A stretch of DNA of 64,000 nucleotides from Neobacillus sp. WH10 (GTDB lineage Bacteria; Bacillota; Bacilli; Bacillales; Cytobacillaceae): the NCBI RefSeq assembly GCF_030123405.1, contig NZ_CP126110.1, forward strand, positions 4,402,001 to 4,466,000, written 5' to 3'. A model generated the notes under the pieces. The model was not told where the DNA came from. It made no database searches and worked only from the letters and a program-made list of their open reading frames with translations. Position numbers and translations under genes: made by a program. This document shows positions 44,561-53,426 of this stretch, one piece after another (the first letter of the stretch is position 1; each line of letters begins with the position of its first letter).

Positions 44561-44681
44561 CATAAGTGCACTTAGGAAAATGTCGTGAGCAAAAGCCTCG
44601 AGGTGGAAAAGCTGTGATTTTCGACGAGCTCCCCCTCTATTTTCGCCCTTAGGGGCACGCCAATCAGCGAGCCTTCTATAT
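44561..44681. repeat. Hairpin-rich intergenic element
   Basis: Contains the palindrome AAGTGCACTT, an imperfect stem between CTCGAGGTGGAAAA and TTTTCGACGAG, and CGCCCTTAGGGGC. It shares TGTCGTGAGCAAAAGC in part with the interspersed elements but is otherwise unlike them. It lies between kapD and a thioesterase gene. It may be a mobile or RNA-forming intergenic element. Confidence 0.4.
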
Positions 44682-44740
44682 ATCTAACATTATAACACGA
44701 TTTCTATGATAATTTTTTAAATTTTTGTGCAATTAATTTT

Positions 44741-44772
44741 AAAAGGGGGTGGAAAGATAGCCCACCCCCTTA
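44741..44772 (-). terminator. Terminator of the thioesterase gene
   Basis: AAGGGGGTGG at 44743-44752 pairs perfectly with CCACCCCCTT at 44762-44771; TTAAAATT follows on the minus strand. Confidence 0.82.
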
Positions 44773-44782
44773 CAAAACCAAT

Positions 44783-45166
44783 TTAATTCTTTAGTTTAAT
44801 AACTGCCATTGTACATCTTGAAACACAGATGAGCCGGTCTTGCTCATCGGTAATTTTGATATCCCAAACCATTGTTGATTTTCCTTGATGCAGGACGGTT
44901 CCTACCGCGGTTACAACTCCTTCTGTTTTTGGACGAATATGGTTGGCGTTAATTTCTAATCCCGCAACACCCTCGGTTTCTTTATCCACCAATTCATAAG
45001 CGCCAACACTTGCAACAGTCTCTGCCAAAGCAACGGATGCCCCCCCGTGCAATAGGCCAAACGGCTGTTTTGTCCGTTTATCTACTGGCATCGTTGCAAT
45101 GACTTTCCCTTTTTCTAATTGGGTAATCTCAATCCCCAGTGCCTCAATTAACGTATCTTTGATCAT
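44783..45166 (-). CDS. yuxO: Hotdog-fold acyl-CoA thioesterase (PaaI/YuxO family)
   Basis: A 127-residue thioesterase. The PaaI motif reads PFGLLHGGASVALAETVAS, with the acid in the following helix; the last strand holds ISRC-like CVSRCTMAV. Length equals YuxO of B. subtilis (126). Proteins of this group hydrolyse 1,4-dihydroxy-2-naphthoyl-CoA (menaquinone pathway) or phenylacetyl-CoA. ATG 45166 is preferred since GGAGG lies eight bases ahead; the ATG at 45172 is too close. Confidence 0.88.
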   Translation of the reverse strand: MIKDTLIEALGIEITQLEKGKVIATMPVDKRTKQPFGLLHGGASVALAETVASVGAYELVDKETEGVAGLEINANHIRPKTEGVVTAVGTVLHQGKSTMVWDIKITDEQDRLICVSRCTMAVIKLKN

Positions 45167-45260
45167 TTCCATTCCTCCGTTATGTATACAGTTCTTAACC
45201 TATTCTCCATTTGGAGTGATTTCCCCTTTATTTATCATATTTTTTACTGTCGGTTTCATG

Positions 45261-45290
45261 AAAAAAACAGCCGTTAGAGCTGTTTTTAAC
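45261..45290 (-). terminator. Terminator of the glycine-rich protein gene
   Basis: AACAGC at 45266-45271 pairs with GCTGTT at 45279-45284; TTTTTTT follows on the minus strand. Confidence 0.8.
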
Positions 45291-45297
45291 TTTATTG

Positions 45298-45540
45298 TTA
45301 ATAGTAACCTGGATAACCCATTGGCGGGAAACCCACTGGGGGATAGCCTACTGGGGGATAGCCAAAACCAGGGTAACCGTAAAATGGCCGCGCTGCAAAA
45401 GAAGCACCTAATCCTCCTCCTATTAAACCGCCTAGAAAGCTAAGCCCACCTATCGCCAAGGGCAATCCGAGAAAACCAAATCTTTGATCCTGTACCGGGT
45501 ACGGATTTCGATATTCATAAGGGTATTGATATGGGTACAT
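45298..45540 (-). CDS. Tyr/Gly/Pro-rich small protein, coat-like
   Basis: An 80-residue protein with an N-terminal Tyr/Pro stretch, a hydrophobic glycine-rich centre (LSFLGGLIGGGLGASF) and a C terminus of GYPPVGYPPVGFPPMGYP repeats. GGAGG precedes the ATG. It is like small surface or spore-layer proteins of Bacillaceae. The function is unknown. Confidence 0.72.
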   Translation of the reverse strand: MYPYQYPYEYRNPYPVQDQRFGFLGLPLAIGGLSFLGGLIGGGLGASFAARPFYGYPGFGYPPVGYPPVGFPPMGYPGYY

Positions 45541-45695
45541 GCCGCATTTCCTCCTTTTTTCTACGATACTTGCCTACACTATTTCATATGCGAAAAGGAT
45601 GGGTTTGGAGTGGGCTTTATAATAAAGGAGGAATCCGCTCTACGTGCCTAGATATTTAAGTTTTCTTATATATTTAATAAGTAAGAAAAATAAAG

Positions 45696-45722
45696 AAAAC
45701 CACCGAAAAATTCCGGTGGCCG
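45696..45722 (-). terminator. pepA terminator
   Basis: CCACCG at 45700-45705 pairs with CGGTGG at 45714-45719; TTTTCTTT follows on the minus strand. Confidence 0.82.
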
Positions 45723-45726
45723 TTAT

Positions 45727-47235
45727 CTATTTACTTATTGGCTCAAACCGTTCAACAAACAATGCTAAAGTACGAGTCATGACCCCTGTAGCACCCTCTG
45801 GTCCAAGATCGTAGGCCCTTGACGATGTGGCTGTCCCCGCAATATCTAAATGGACCCATGGCGTCCCTTCAGCAAACTCACCGATAAAGGCACCGGCAAC
45901 AAGGGCATGTCCTTCACTGCCTGGGGAATTATTCAAATCAGCGACTTTACTGTTTCTTACCCGCTCTTTTTCGGTTTCAAACAATGGCAAGAGCCACATT
46001 TGCTCCCCTGCTTCCACCGCTGCTTCAAGGACTTGTTCATATAATGTTTCATGGTTTGTCATTGCACCTGTAGTATGGAGACCGAGTGCTGTAATTACCC
46101 CGCCAGTTAAGGTCGCAATATCGACTAAATAATCAGCGCCATGATGTTTCGCATAGGTAACGGCATCAGCTAAAACCAGACGTCCTTCTGCATCCGTATT
46201 TAACACCTCAATGGTTTTACCGCTCATCGACGTAATCACGTCATCCGGCTTAAACGCGCCCCCGCTAATCATATTATCTGTTGATGGGATCACTGCGACC
46301 ACGTTTTGCTCTGGCTTGGTTTCGCCAATGATTTCCATGGCACCGAGAACAGCTGCTGCCCCGCCCATATCCGTCTTCATGCCGACGATGCCGGCTTTTG
46401 TTTTAATGGAATAACCGCCGGTATCAAAGGTAATGCCTTTTCCTACTAGACCGATGACATCCTTCCACTCATCTTTTCCTTGATATTTCAGCACAATCAT
46501 CTTTGGCGGCTCTACAGACCCTTGATTTACAGCAAGGAATGCTCCCATCCCCAGCTTTTCAATTTCCGTTTTATCGAGGATTTCTACCTCAAAATTATAC
46601 TTTGCCGCCAACTCGGTAGCATATTTAGCCATTTCTGTAGCAGTAAGCAAGTTTCCTGGAATATTCACTAGTGTACGAGCAGAATTTGTCCCTTTTCCAA
46701 AAGCATAGCCAACTGATAGCGATGAATGAACATCTTCTCTATCGAAAGCTTCACTATAAACTGTAACATTGTCAAGTCTTTTTTCTGGCTCATTAGATTT
46801 TTGCCGATAGCCATCGAATTGGTAGGTTGAAAGCGCAAACGCTTCACTCAAAGCATGTGCTGCATCTAAACCATCCAATTCCTCAGTAATAAAAGAATCT
46901 AAATAAATTGCTGTTTCTTCAAGCTTACTTGCCTTCACTTCTTTAAAAAGCTTACCTAGTGACTCTCTTAATTTATCAAAGGATAATTCCTTTTCCTTGC
47001 CAAGACCAACAAACCAAATTCGTTTCGAGCCAATTTTTCTAAAGCTATGTACTTTACTGATACTTTTTAACTTTGCCGATAGATCACCCGATTTTACCAG
47101 CTCTGTTAGCTGTCCATCAAACTTTTCATCCAACGCGGCTAATGTTCCTGAGAATTTTTCCGGTTTATCAAAAAGTCCGATAATTAAGCCCTCATGTTCA
47201 ATGGATAGATTCCATTCTTTTTTTACATGAAACAT
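45727..47235 (-). CDS. pepA: Leucyl aminopeptidase (M17 family)
   Basis: A 502-residue cytosol aminopeptidase with two zinc or manganese ions. The catalytic C-terminal half has GLVGKGITFDTGGYSIK, MKTDMGGAAAVLG and the M17 signature NTDAEGRLVLADAV; the lysine and arginine of the active site are present. It matches YuiE of B. subtilis (500) in length and place. It trims peptides, including those brought in by peptide importers. Confidence 0.95.
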   Translation of the reverse strand: MFHVKKEWNLSIEHEGLIIGLFDKPEKFSGTLAALDEKFDGQLTELVKSGDLSAKLKSISKVHSFRKIGSKRIWFVGLGKEKELSFDKLRESLGKLFKEVKASKLEETAIYLDSFITEELDGLDAAHALSEAFALSTYQFDGYRQKSNEPEKRLDNVTVYSEAFDREDVHSSLSVGYAFGKGTNSARTLVNIPGNLLTATEMAKYATELAAKYNFEVEILDKTEIEKLGMGAFLAVNQGSVEPPKMIVLKYQGKDEWKDVIGLVGKGITFDTGGYSIKTKAGIVGMKTDMGGAAAVLGAMEIIGETKPEQNVVAVIPSTDNMISGGAFKPDDVITSMSGKTIEVLNTDAEGRLVLADAVTYAKHHGADYLVDIATLTGGVITALGLHTTGAMTNHETLYEQVLEAAVEAGEQMWLLPLFETEKERVRNSKVADLNNSPGSEGHALVAGAFIGEFAEGTPWVHLDIAGTATSSRAYDLGPEGATGVMTRTLALFVERFEPISK

Positions 47236-47298
47236 ATTAACCCCACCTTCGTGTTATTCATCTATATTATATCGAAAAAGTCTATTTATTTCGACTAT

Positions 47299-47682
47299 CT
47301 AATCATCTTCTAAGTACAGCAATAAATGAGGCAGCTTTGGCAATTCCCCAACTTGCTTAAACGGGAGCCGCTCGATGTTTTTTGGAAAAATTGCTAAGCA
47401 TTCTTCAATAAAAGGATAGACTTTTTCTAAATCCAGCCCCCAGAACTTAGGACGGTATGCTTGCAAATAATCATGAGCAGTTTGCATCATGACACGTGCA
47501 CCCTTGACATTACCGTACTCATAATGGTAGATTGCAACACTCATTTGCAATAAACCTTTTAAAAATAGATTATCCTTTTCCGTCATCCACATTTCTTCAA
47601 GTAAATCGTGACAAGTATAATAATCCCCTTCATTGAAGCTGACAAAGAATTCATAGTATTCGATTGGGTAGTCATTCAGCAA
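47299..47682 (-). CDS. DUF309 protein
   Basis: A 127-residue helical protein. FNEGDYYTCHDLLEEMW is the DUF309 motif with its His-Asp-x-x-Glu pattern, and LLQMSVAIYHYEYGN the second. The TTG at 47682 has GAGGAGGG seven bases ahead. Structure of the family suggests a metal-binding helical bundle; the function is not known. Confidence 0.85.
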   Translation of the reverse strand: MLNDYPIEYYEFFVSFNEGDYYTCHDLLEEMWMTEKDNLFLKGLLQMSVAIYHYEYGNVKGARVMMQTAHDYLQAYRPKFWGLDLEKVYPFIEECLAIFPKNIERLPFKQVGELPKLPHLLLYLEDD

Positions 47683-47729
47683 AAATGTGCCCTCCTCAAG
47701 CTAAATTTTGCTTCCTCCCTAATCCTACC

Positions 47730-47853
47730 ATAATAAAAACAAGGCGATTAGAACTAAGATTCACCTAATTCAAAGTGAAAATGTATATTTTTCACTTTGA
47801 ATTAATTTAACGGATTCATCTTAGCGGCGCTCCGCCACTTTCCATACGCAAAA
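47730..47853. repeat. Interspersed intergenic element, copy D
   Basis: Contains AAGGCGATTAGAAC, ATTCACCTAATTC and a perfect 15-bp inverted repeat AATTCAAAGTGAAAA with TTTTCACTTTGAATT around 47768-47805, then GGATTCATC, GCGGCGCTCCGCCAC and TTTCCATACGCAAAAA. The end matches copies A and B. It lies between the DUF309 promoter and the yuiC 3' end. Confidence 0.6.
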
Positions 47854-47877
47854 AAAACAGGCACACTGCCTGCTTTT

Positions 47878-48486
47878 CTACCTTTTTTCTGAGCTAGTAT
47901 ACTGCTGACGAAATACCTGCAGTGATTTATCTTCATTCAATGCCTGCAATTGCTCCTCTGTGAGCTTCCCATTCCCATTTTGAATAACATAGACATCAAC
48001 CTGCTTTTTCCCCCAGTGCTTATACACATCTTCAACACTATTATAATAAAGGTCTAATTTATTGCCTTTTATGGCTCCTCCCTTATCAGCAACCACCCCA
48101 TATCCGTAACCAGGGATAAAGAGAATTGTTCCAATCGGAAAAACGGTTAAATCTGCTGCAACTGTAGAAAATAAATCTCGTTTCACTTTTACTCCTGAGT
48201 AGGTAATCCCGTATTCAGGATGGCCTTGATTTTTTCCTGTCGATTCAAAACCGGCTGTATAACCTGTAGCTGTAACTGTATGTTTAGGGTATTTAGACCA
48301 ATCAAAAGCCTCCTCTAATGGTGGGGTCGTACCAGAAACAGTTTTACTTGATGAGATTTTTGACGTAAATTGAATGAAAAAAGATTTTGCATTTACGCCG
48401 GATATGGATTGGAATGTCGCTCCTAATGCCAAAAAGAAAAGGCAGGTCATAGCAATGCGCTTAGTCCAATTTTTCATTTTATTCAT
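47878..48486 (-). CDS. yuiC: 3D-domain protein YuiC (putative murein-active)
   Basis: A 202-residue exported protein with a signal-type helix (about 10-32, IAMTCLFFLALGATF). The C-terminal 3D domain shows TATGYTAGFEST, FPIGTILFIPGYGYGVVADKGG and the three acids in KGNKLDLYY. YuiC is a stationary-phase survival (Sps)-type lytic transglycosylase. ATG 48486 with GGAGTG nine bases ahead is preferred. It is followed by repeat D. Confidence 0.88.
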   Translation of the reverse strand: MNKMKNWTKRIAMTCLFFLALGATFQSISGVNAKSFFIQFTSKISSSKTVSGTTPPLEEAFDWSKYPKHTVTATGYTAGFESTGKNQGHPEYGITYSGVKVKRDLFSTVAADLTVFPIGTILFIPGYGYGVVADKGGAIKGNKLDLYYNSVEDVYKHWGKKQVDVYVIQNGNGKLTEEQLQALNEDKSLQVFRQQYTSSEKR

Positions 48487-48548
48487 TGAATTTTTCACTC
48501 CTCCAAAAATATTCATTCCCAAAGTTCAAGGAATTATACAATGGAGGT

Positions 48549-48586
48549 AAAAAAAAAGACCTTTACCTTCAGGTAAAAGTCTTAAA
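48549..48586 (-). terminator. yuiB terminator
   Basis: A stem of GACCTTTACC and GGTAAAAGTC near 48560-48581 with loop TTCA; nine T on the minus strand. Confidence 0.85.
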
Positions 48587-48899
48587 ACATTTGGTATCCG
48601 TTTTTCCGTAACAACTTAATTGTAAAACCAGCAGCAATTGCTCCAGCCAGTCCACTAATTAAAATAAGTATATCGGCAGTTGCTAATGAGCTGAACCTTT
48701 GCCCCAGGTCTATAAATGCCGCTTTACTATTTGTAAAATATTCACTAAAACTTACTTTATCTACGATAAAAATTGCCACAATAGGGTAAACTATTGCCAT
48801 AACCCATGACATTCTTAGGAGCATATTCAGGATAAATCCAATACCAAAAAACAATACAAAAAATAGCACGATCGATATAATTAAAACAACGATGCTCAT
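48582..48899 (-). CDS. yuiB: YuiB membrane protein
   Basis: A 105-residue protein with three hydrophobic helices; the first half (LFFVLFFGIGFILNMLLRMSW) matches YuiB of B. subtilis. No function is known. ATG 48899 is chosen by similarity; a GTG at 48905 with GGGGGA ahead is the alternative. Gene order yuiA-yuiB-yuiC is conserved. Confidence 0.85.
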   Translation of the reverse strand: MSIVVLIISIVLFFVLFFGIGFILNMLLRMSWVMAIVYPIVAIFIVDKVSFSEYFTNSKAAFIDLGQRFSSLATADILILISGLAGAIAAGFTIKLLRKNGYQMF

Positions 48900-48990
48900 T
48901 TGCACCCGAAATTCCCCCTTTATACATCAACATTTAGTGTACTGAATGTCGAAAAAGGAGTCAATAAAAACAAATTAAAATAGAAAAGTT

Positions 48991-49150
48991 TGCCTTATTG
49001 GAGACAGTTTTCCTATAAATAATACTAGTTTTGTCTTCAATAGGCCTTATTAAAGACATTTTTCCAATAATTAGAGCCAGTTTTGTCTCCAATCGACCTT
49101 ATTGGAGACAGTTTTTTCTATAATTCGAGCCAGTTTTGTCTTCAATAATG
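48991..49150. repeat. 52-bp tandem inverted-repeat array (TGTCTCCAAT family)
   Basis: CCTTATT(A/G)(A/G)AGACA recurs at 48993, 49045 and 49097, exactly 52 bases apart. The best unit is TGTCTCCAAT 49084-49093, seven bases, ATTGGAGACA 49101-49110. The 25-base joint reads like GTTTTTTCTATAATTCGAGCC. The array lies between yuiB and yuiA. Confidence 0.85.
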
Positions 49151-49157
49151 CTGCTTA

Positions 49158-49206
49158 AAATGGCCAAAAAAATAGCTCCTCGAAATTATTTCGAAGAAGC
49201 AGTGTG
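49158..49206 (-). terminator. yuiA terminator
   Basis: On the minus strand CTTCGAAA and TTTCGAGG form a stem with a three-base loop, then AGCTATTTTTTT. Confidence 0.65.
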
Positions 49207-49216
49207 TATAAATATC

Positions 49217-49342
49217 CTATTCCTTTTTCTTACCCGTTCCACCGCAGCAGGAACAAGTTTCCGAGCCTCCAAGTACCAATTGAAAATATCCGTATCCAGA
49301 ACAGTAATCACAGTTTTTTGTATCCACGCTCTTTATTGTCAT
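49217..49342 (-). CDS. yuiA: YuiA, small CxxC zinc-finger-like protein
   Basis: A 41-residue protein with two cysteine pairs, CDYC near 11-14 and CSCC near 30-33, each followed by a glycine-rich turn (CCGGTGK). The fold should be a DnaJ-type zinc hairpin, as in anti-TRAP. It matches YuiA in length and in place before yuiB. ATG 49342 has GAGAGG eight bases ahead. The target is unknown. Confidence 0.82.
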   Translation of the reverse strand: MTIKSVDTKNCDYCSGYGYFQLVLGGSETCSCCGGTGKKKE

Positions 49343-49498
49343 TTCTATCATCCTCTCGAATTATTAACTTAATTTTCTGATAATATACCAAGGATTATAG
49401 AAAAAGGAAAGAGCTAAATTCCAGCAAATTCCGAAAAGAAAACGGATACATGTAAAGTTTTCTTTTATTTTCGAAGTGTTACTTTAATTTTCAAAAAA

Positions 49499-49999
49499 TT
49501 ACAAAAATAATTTATAAGCTGTATACTCAAACTGATCTCCAGGGTTTATGCCATCAATCCCTGGTTTAATTAATGAAGCATTTTGAGTAATCAAATAGTG
49601 TAAAAGAATGGACGCATCCTTTTCAACGAGCAGCTCCTCCGGCGCCATAAAGCGAGCATCGTAAAGCTCTTGTTCCTGATGAACGACATTCCCTTCCTCA
49701 ATTGGCTCAAGTAAAAACAGGATCATATTATCGCTTATTTCTTCTTTAATGACACCCGTTCTTAACCCAATCAGCCCTTTAACTTTACAATCAATCCCGG
49801 TTTCTTCCTTAACTTCTCGAATAACAGCTTCATCGGCTGTCTCTCCCTCTTCTACAAAGCCCGCAGGCAATGACCATTGACCCTTTAAGCCGCCATATCT
49901 TTTCTTCACGACAAGCCAATGACCATCACTTGACTTTACTAAGCCAGAAACAGCTAACCAAACATTCCCTCGCTTTTCACGATTGCTCAATCCAAACAC
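49499..49999 (-). CDS. NUDIX hydrolase
   Basis: A 166-residue nucleotide-diphosphate hydrolase. The complete Nudix box GFVEEGETADEAVIREVKEETGI is split here as GFVEEGETADEAV and REVKEETGI at about 47-69. The preceding GLKGQWSLPAG is typical. The substrate cannot be told. The start is uncertain: GTG 49999 lies inside AAAGGGGTG, and a TTG at 49990 has better spacing. Confidence 0.88.
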   Translation of the reverse strand: MFGLSNREKRGNVWLAVSGLVKSSDGHWLVVKKRYGGLKGQWSLPAGFVEEGETADEAVIREVKEETGIDCKVKGLIGLRTGVIKEEISDNMILFLLEPIEEGNVVHQEQELYDARFMAPEELLVEKDASILLHYLITQNASLIKPGIDGINPGDQFEYTAYKLFL

Positions 50000-50018
50000 C
50001 CCTTTATCATCATAACAA

Positions 50019-50046
50019 AAAAAGACAGAGAAACCCTGTCTTTTTA
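50019..50046 (-). terminator. yumB terminator
   Basis: AAAGACAG at 50021-50028 pairs with CTGTCTTT at 50036-50043, T-rich on both sides. Confidence 0.85.
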
Positions 50047-50060
50047 GTGAATCGTATATC

Positions 50061-51278
50061 TTAGAATACCTTAAGTTTACCTTTTTTCATAACAAGACCT
50101 GCGCCGCCAATCATATAAAGGGCACGATTGTCGATAACCTTTTTCATAAATGCTGCCTTAGTACCTGTAATCTTTTTCCCAAATACAACACCAATAGCAT
50201 CATCTTCACCAAGTGAGCAAACCGTTCCTTTATTATCAAATGTAAAGGATTCAAGCTCTGTCTTGTTGCGTACTAATGCAGCGATGTTACGAGCGGCAAG
50301 CTCACCTTGCTGCATGGATATTTGCGCTGTAGGAGGATAAGGACGATTGATTTCTTCATTAATAACTAATGAACTGTCGCCAATGATGAAGACATCATCA
50401 AATCCAGGAACACGAAGGTCAGGCTGCACCTTTACACGGCCGCGCATTGCTTCAAATCCGGACTTTTCAATAATCGCATTACCACGAACACCAGCTGCCC
50501 AAACAACCGTTTCAGCCTTAATTTCATATGGTTCTTCGTCGCCTTTTCCGACAATGATTCCGTCAGAATTAGCTTCCTTAATAGCAGTACCAATTAGAAA
50601 CTCTACGCCTTTACGCTCAAGCTGTGAAACTGCATAGTTAACTAATTCTGGGTCAAAACCAGGTAGTACAGTTGGAGCTGCTTCGACACAAGTAATTTTT
50701 ACTTTATGGAAATCAACATCATACTCATGGCATAATTCCGGAATTCGGTTCGTTAATTCTCCAAGGAATTCAATACCGGTAAATCCTGCTCCACCAACAA
50801 CAATGGATAAACGATTATCGTTCTTTTCTTCTTCCATATTATAAGTGGCAAATTGGTATTCAATATGCTCACGCAATTGACGGGAAGAATTAACATTAGT
50901 AATACCAAATGCGTATTCTTTTAACCCTTTAATGCCGAACGTTTCTGGTTCACCGCCAAGAGCGATCACAAGGTAGTCATAATCGACTTCCCCTTTTTCT
51001 AAAATAACTTTCTTATCGTCTTTATTAATCTCAACTACAGTATCTTGAACAAAATCAACCTTGCTGCGATCGATTACATTACTAATATCATAGCGGACCT
51101 TATCATGATGTAGTGTACCAGCTGATGCCTCATGTAGCCATGTTGTTTCGTAATGGTAGTCATTTTTATTCACTAATACAATATCCGCTTCATTTACACC
51201 AATTAACTTTTGCAAGCGAACTGTTGTTAGAAGTCCGCCATAACCTGCACCGAGAATAACAATTTTAGGCTTTCTCAA
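50061..51278 (-). CDS. yumB: NADH dehydrogenase, non-proton-pumping (NDH-2 type)
   Basis: A 405-residue FAD enzyme that passes electrons from NADH to menaquinone. It has two dinucleotide folds, KPKIVILGAGYGGLLT and LSIVVGGAGFTGIEF, and the FAD segment DVFIIGDSS; the quinone-side motif RPYPPTAQISMQQG is present. It matches YumB (406). TTG 51278 gives the MRKPKIV start common to homologues; AAAGGTGG lies ahead. It is divergent from yumC. Confidence 0.93.
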   Translation of the reverse strand: MRKPKIVILGAGYGGLLTTVRLQKLIGVNEADIVLVNKNDYHYETTWLHEASAGTLHHDKVRYDISNVIDRSKVDFVQDTVVEINKDDKKVILEKGEVDYDYLVIALGGEPETFGIKGLKEYAFGITNVNSSRQLREHIEYQFATYNMEEEKNDNRLSIVVGGAGFTGIEFLGELTNRIPELCHEYDVDFHKVKITCVEAAPTVLPGFDPELVNYAVSQLERKGVEFLIGTAIKEANSDGIIVGKGDEEPYEIKAETVVWAAGVRGNAIIEKSGFEAMRGRVKVQPDLRVPGFDDVFIIGDSSLVINEEINRPYPPTAQISMQQGELAARNIAALVRNKTELESFTFDNKGTVCSLGEDDAIGVVFGKKITGTKAAFMKKVIDNRALYMIGGAGLVMKKGKLKVF

Positions 51279-51743
51279 AGTGATCACTTCCACCTTTTTA
51301 GTATTTTTGAATAAATCTTCTTTTTCTTATCTTCCACTGCTTTATTCATTTTTATTTTTCATTGCTAAAAAATGTATGTGATATAATTCACGAATCAAGA
51401 TAAAGAAAAAGAACTGAATCGTAAGCACAAAGGAATGACAGAGATTTAGTAGATTTAGTAAATTTATCAGAGAAAGATGTTAGAACTTCCCAATCATTCA
51501 TAAAAATGTGCTTTTTTTGTCACAAAACCTTAACAATATATCCACATTACATACTATGCTACTTCCACTCTATTTTCAAGCGATTTTTAGAATTTATTTA
51601 ACTTAAGAATATTAAAAATTTTACATTTTTATTACAATCAGCAATTGACCAGTCAGATAATATGACATAAAGTTGTGAGGATTTTTTTATTTTGTGATAT
51701 TATAATGAGTGGAGTTTGTTACTATTAGTTGGGGGGATTCGGA
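51279..51743. other. yumB/yumC divergent intergenic region
   Basis: A 465-base AT-rich gap. TATAAT at 51701-51706 is a probable -10 for yumC. No riboswitch or clear operator is seen; a Rex-type site was looked for and not found. Confidence 0.5.
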
Positions 51744-52742
51744 GTGCAAGAAAATCAAAAAGTTTATGACATTACGATCATCGGTGGCGGTCCTGCCGGT
51801 CTATTTACTGCCTTTTACGGAGGAATGAGACAAGCATCAGTGAAAATCATTGAAAGCTTGCCACAGCTAGGCGGTCAATTGTCAGCCCTTTATCCGGAAA
51901 AATACATTTACGATGTTGCCGGTTTCCCAAAAATTCGCGCACAAGAATTGATAAATAATTTAAAAGAACAGATGGCTAAATTCGAACCGACTGTTGCTCT
52001 TGAGCAATCTGTTGAAAAGTTGGAAAAGCAAGAAGATGGTATTTTTAAATTAACAACAAATAAGGAAGTCCACTATTCCAAAACAATTATTATTACTGCC
52101 GGAAATGGTGCTTTCCAACCGCGTCGCTTAGAGCTTGAAAGTGCTGTACAGTATGAAAAGAAAAATCTTCATTATTTCATTGAAGACTTGAATCAATTTG
52201 CTGGTCAAAAAGTGGTTGTGTTTGGCGGCGGGGATTCTGCGGTCGACTGGGCAATGATGCTCGAGCCAATTGCAGAAAAAGTAACCATTGTTCATCGCAG
52301 AGATAAATTCCGTGCCCATGAACATAGTGTAGAAAACTTGTATAATTCCAAAGTCGATGTAAAGACTCCTTATGTTCCTGCTGAATTAATCGGGGACGAA
52401 AACGGAATTTCGCAAGTTGTTCTCGAAACGGTAAATGGTGAAGAAAAAGAAACGATTGATGTGGATGCCGTCATCTGTAATTATGGATTTGTTTCATCAC
52501 TTGGACCAATTAAAGAATGGGGTCTGGAAATCGAAAAGAACTCCATCGTTGTTAATTCAAAAATGGAAACGAATACACCAGGAATTTATGCAGCGGGCGA
52601 TATTTGCACATACGAAGGTAAAGTAAAATTAATTGCCTGCGGATTTGGTGAAGCACCGACTGCCGTGAACAACGCTAAGTCCTACATCGATCCAAAAGCA
52701 AAAGTACAGCCTTTACACAGTTCTTCGATGTTTAATAAATAA
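51744..52742 (+). CDS. yumC: Ferredoxin/flavodoxin-NADP reductase (thioredoxin-reductase-like)
   Basis: A 332-residue homodimeric FAD enzyme that moves electrons between NADPH and ferredoxin or flavodoxin. FAD fold DITIIGGGPAGLFTAFY, NADPH fold KVVVFGGGDSAVDWAMML and HRRDKFRAHE, second FAD site PGIYAAGDIC. No redox CxxC, as usual in this class. Length equals YumC (332). GTG 51744 has GGGGGG seven bases ahead. It is followed directly by an interspersed repeat that starts at its stop codon. Confidence 0.95.
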   Translation: MQENQKVYDITIIGGGPAGLFTAFYGGMRQASVKIIESLPQLGGQLSALYPEKYIYDVAGFPKIRAQELINNLKEQMAKFEPTVALEQSVEKLEKQEDGIFKLTTNKEVHYSKTIIITAGNGAFQPRRLELESAVQYEKKNLHYFIEDLNQFAGQKVVVFGGGDSAVDWAMMLEPIAEKVTIVHRRDKFRAHEHSVENLYNSKVDVKTPYVPAELIGDENGISQVVLETVNGEEKETIDVDAVICNYGFVSSLGPIKEWGLEIEKNSIVVNSKMETNTPGIYAAGDICTYEGKVKLIACGFGEAPTAVNNAKSYIDPKAKVQPLHSSSMFNK

Positions 52743-52856
52743 GAAAAGCGGAAGCACTCGTTTTTCGCGTATCGACTAAAGCACTTTGACTTATCGTAGA
52801 GAAAAGGACGAAGTACATTAGCCGCTGGGTACTTGGAGCTAGACCGTTTTCGAAGT
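52741..52856. repeat. AGCGGAAGC-type intergenic element, copy 1
   Basis: Runs from TAAGAAAAGCGGAAGC at the yumC stop to GGAGCTAGAC. It matches the element at 59418-59571 at both ends (including TCGACT, GACTTATCGTAG, AGCCGCTG), but is shorter inside. Similar REP-like segments are common in Bacillaceae. Inverted segments suggest a folded RNA or cruciform. Confidence 0.8.
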
Positions 52857-52880
52857 TCAGAAATATAGTATCTTTATTTA

Positions 52881-52922
52881 AAAAGAAAGGCGTCCAATTA
52901 AATTGGGCGCCTTTCTTTTTAA
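52881..52922. terminator. Bidirectional terminator between yumC and yutM
   Basis: AAAAAGAAAGGCG...CCAATT at 52881-52900 pairs with AATTGGGCGCCTTTCTTTTT at 52901-52920 with one bulge. Confidence 0.9.
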
Positions 52923-52926
52923 ATAA

Positions 52927-53292
52927 TTAACATTCCTCCGGTTTACCAGCTTCCGTTGCCGTTCGGAATGATGACCCGCAGCCGCAGGAAGCAATGGCGT
53001 TCGGATTATCAATGGTAAATCCGCCGCCCATCATTGACTCTTTATAATCAATTTTTGTACCTTGAAGAATAGATGCACTCTCTTTATCAACTAGCAATTG
53101 GATCCCGTGCTGCTCGGACTGTAGGTCATCCTCGTTTACCTCGTGATCAAAGCCCATGCCGTAAGATAGGCCGCTGCAGCCGCCGCCTTTTACGGTAACC
53201 CGTAAAAAAGCACGCTCTTCTTCATTATGCTTCATCATATCTTTAATGTGTAATGAAGCTGCTTCTGTTAAAATAACTACTTCTTTGCTCAT
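52927..53292 (-). CDS. yutM: HesB/IscA-type iron-sulfur carrier
   Basis: A 121-residue A-type Fe-S carrier. The three cysteines are in GGGCSGLSYGM and ASCGCGSSF near the end. It matches YutM (120; also called ErpA/SufA-like). ATG 53292 follows GGGGGA; an 18-codon extension has no ribosome site. It is one of several Fe-S genes in this block (yuzB, yutI, lipA). Confidence 0.94.
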   Translation of the reverse strand: MSKEVVILTEAASLHIKDMMKHNEEERAFLRVTVKGGGCSGLSYGMGFDHEVNEDDLQSEQHGIQLLVDKESASILQGTKIDYKESMMGGGFTIDNPNAIASCGCGSSFRTATEAGKPEEC

Positions 53293-53398
53293 TATTTTCC
53301 CCCCTTTTTCTGAGGTATTAATTATAGTATATACACTTGAAATCAAGGACTCAAATGTTTAGATTCTTATTCTTATTATTATCATATGATGCTTATAT

Positions 53399-53426
53399 AA
53401 AAAGGGAGCGACGTGCTCCCTTTCAT
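53399..53426. terminator. yuzB terminator
   Basis: AAAGGGAGC at 53401-53409 pairs with GCTCCCTTT at 53415-53423. Confidence 0.82.

Noticed and set aside
51279..51743. Rex or other redox operator between yumB and yumC
   Set aside because: No TTGTGAA-N4-TTCACAA-like palindrome was found by eye.
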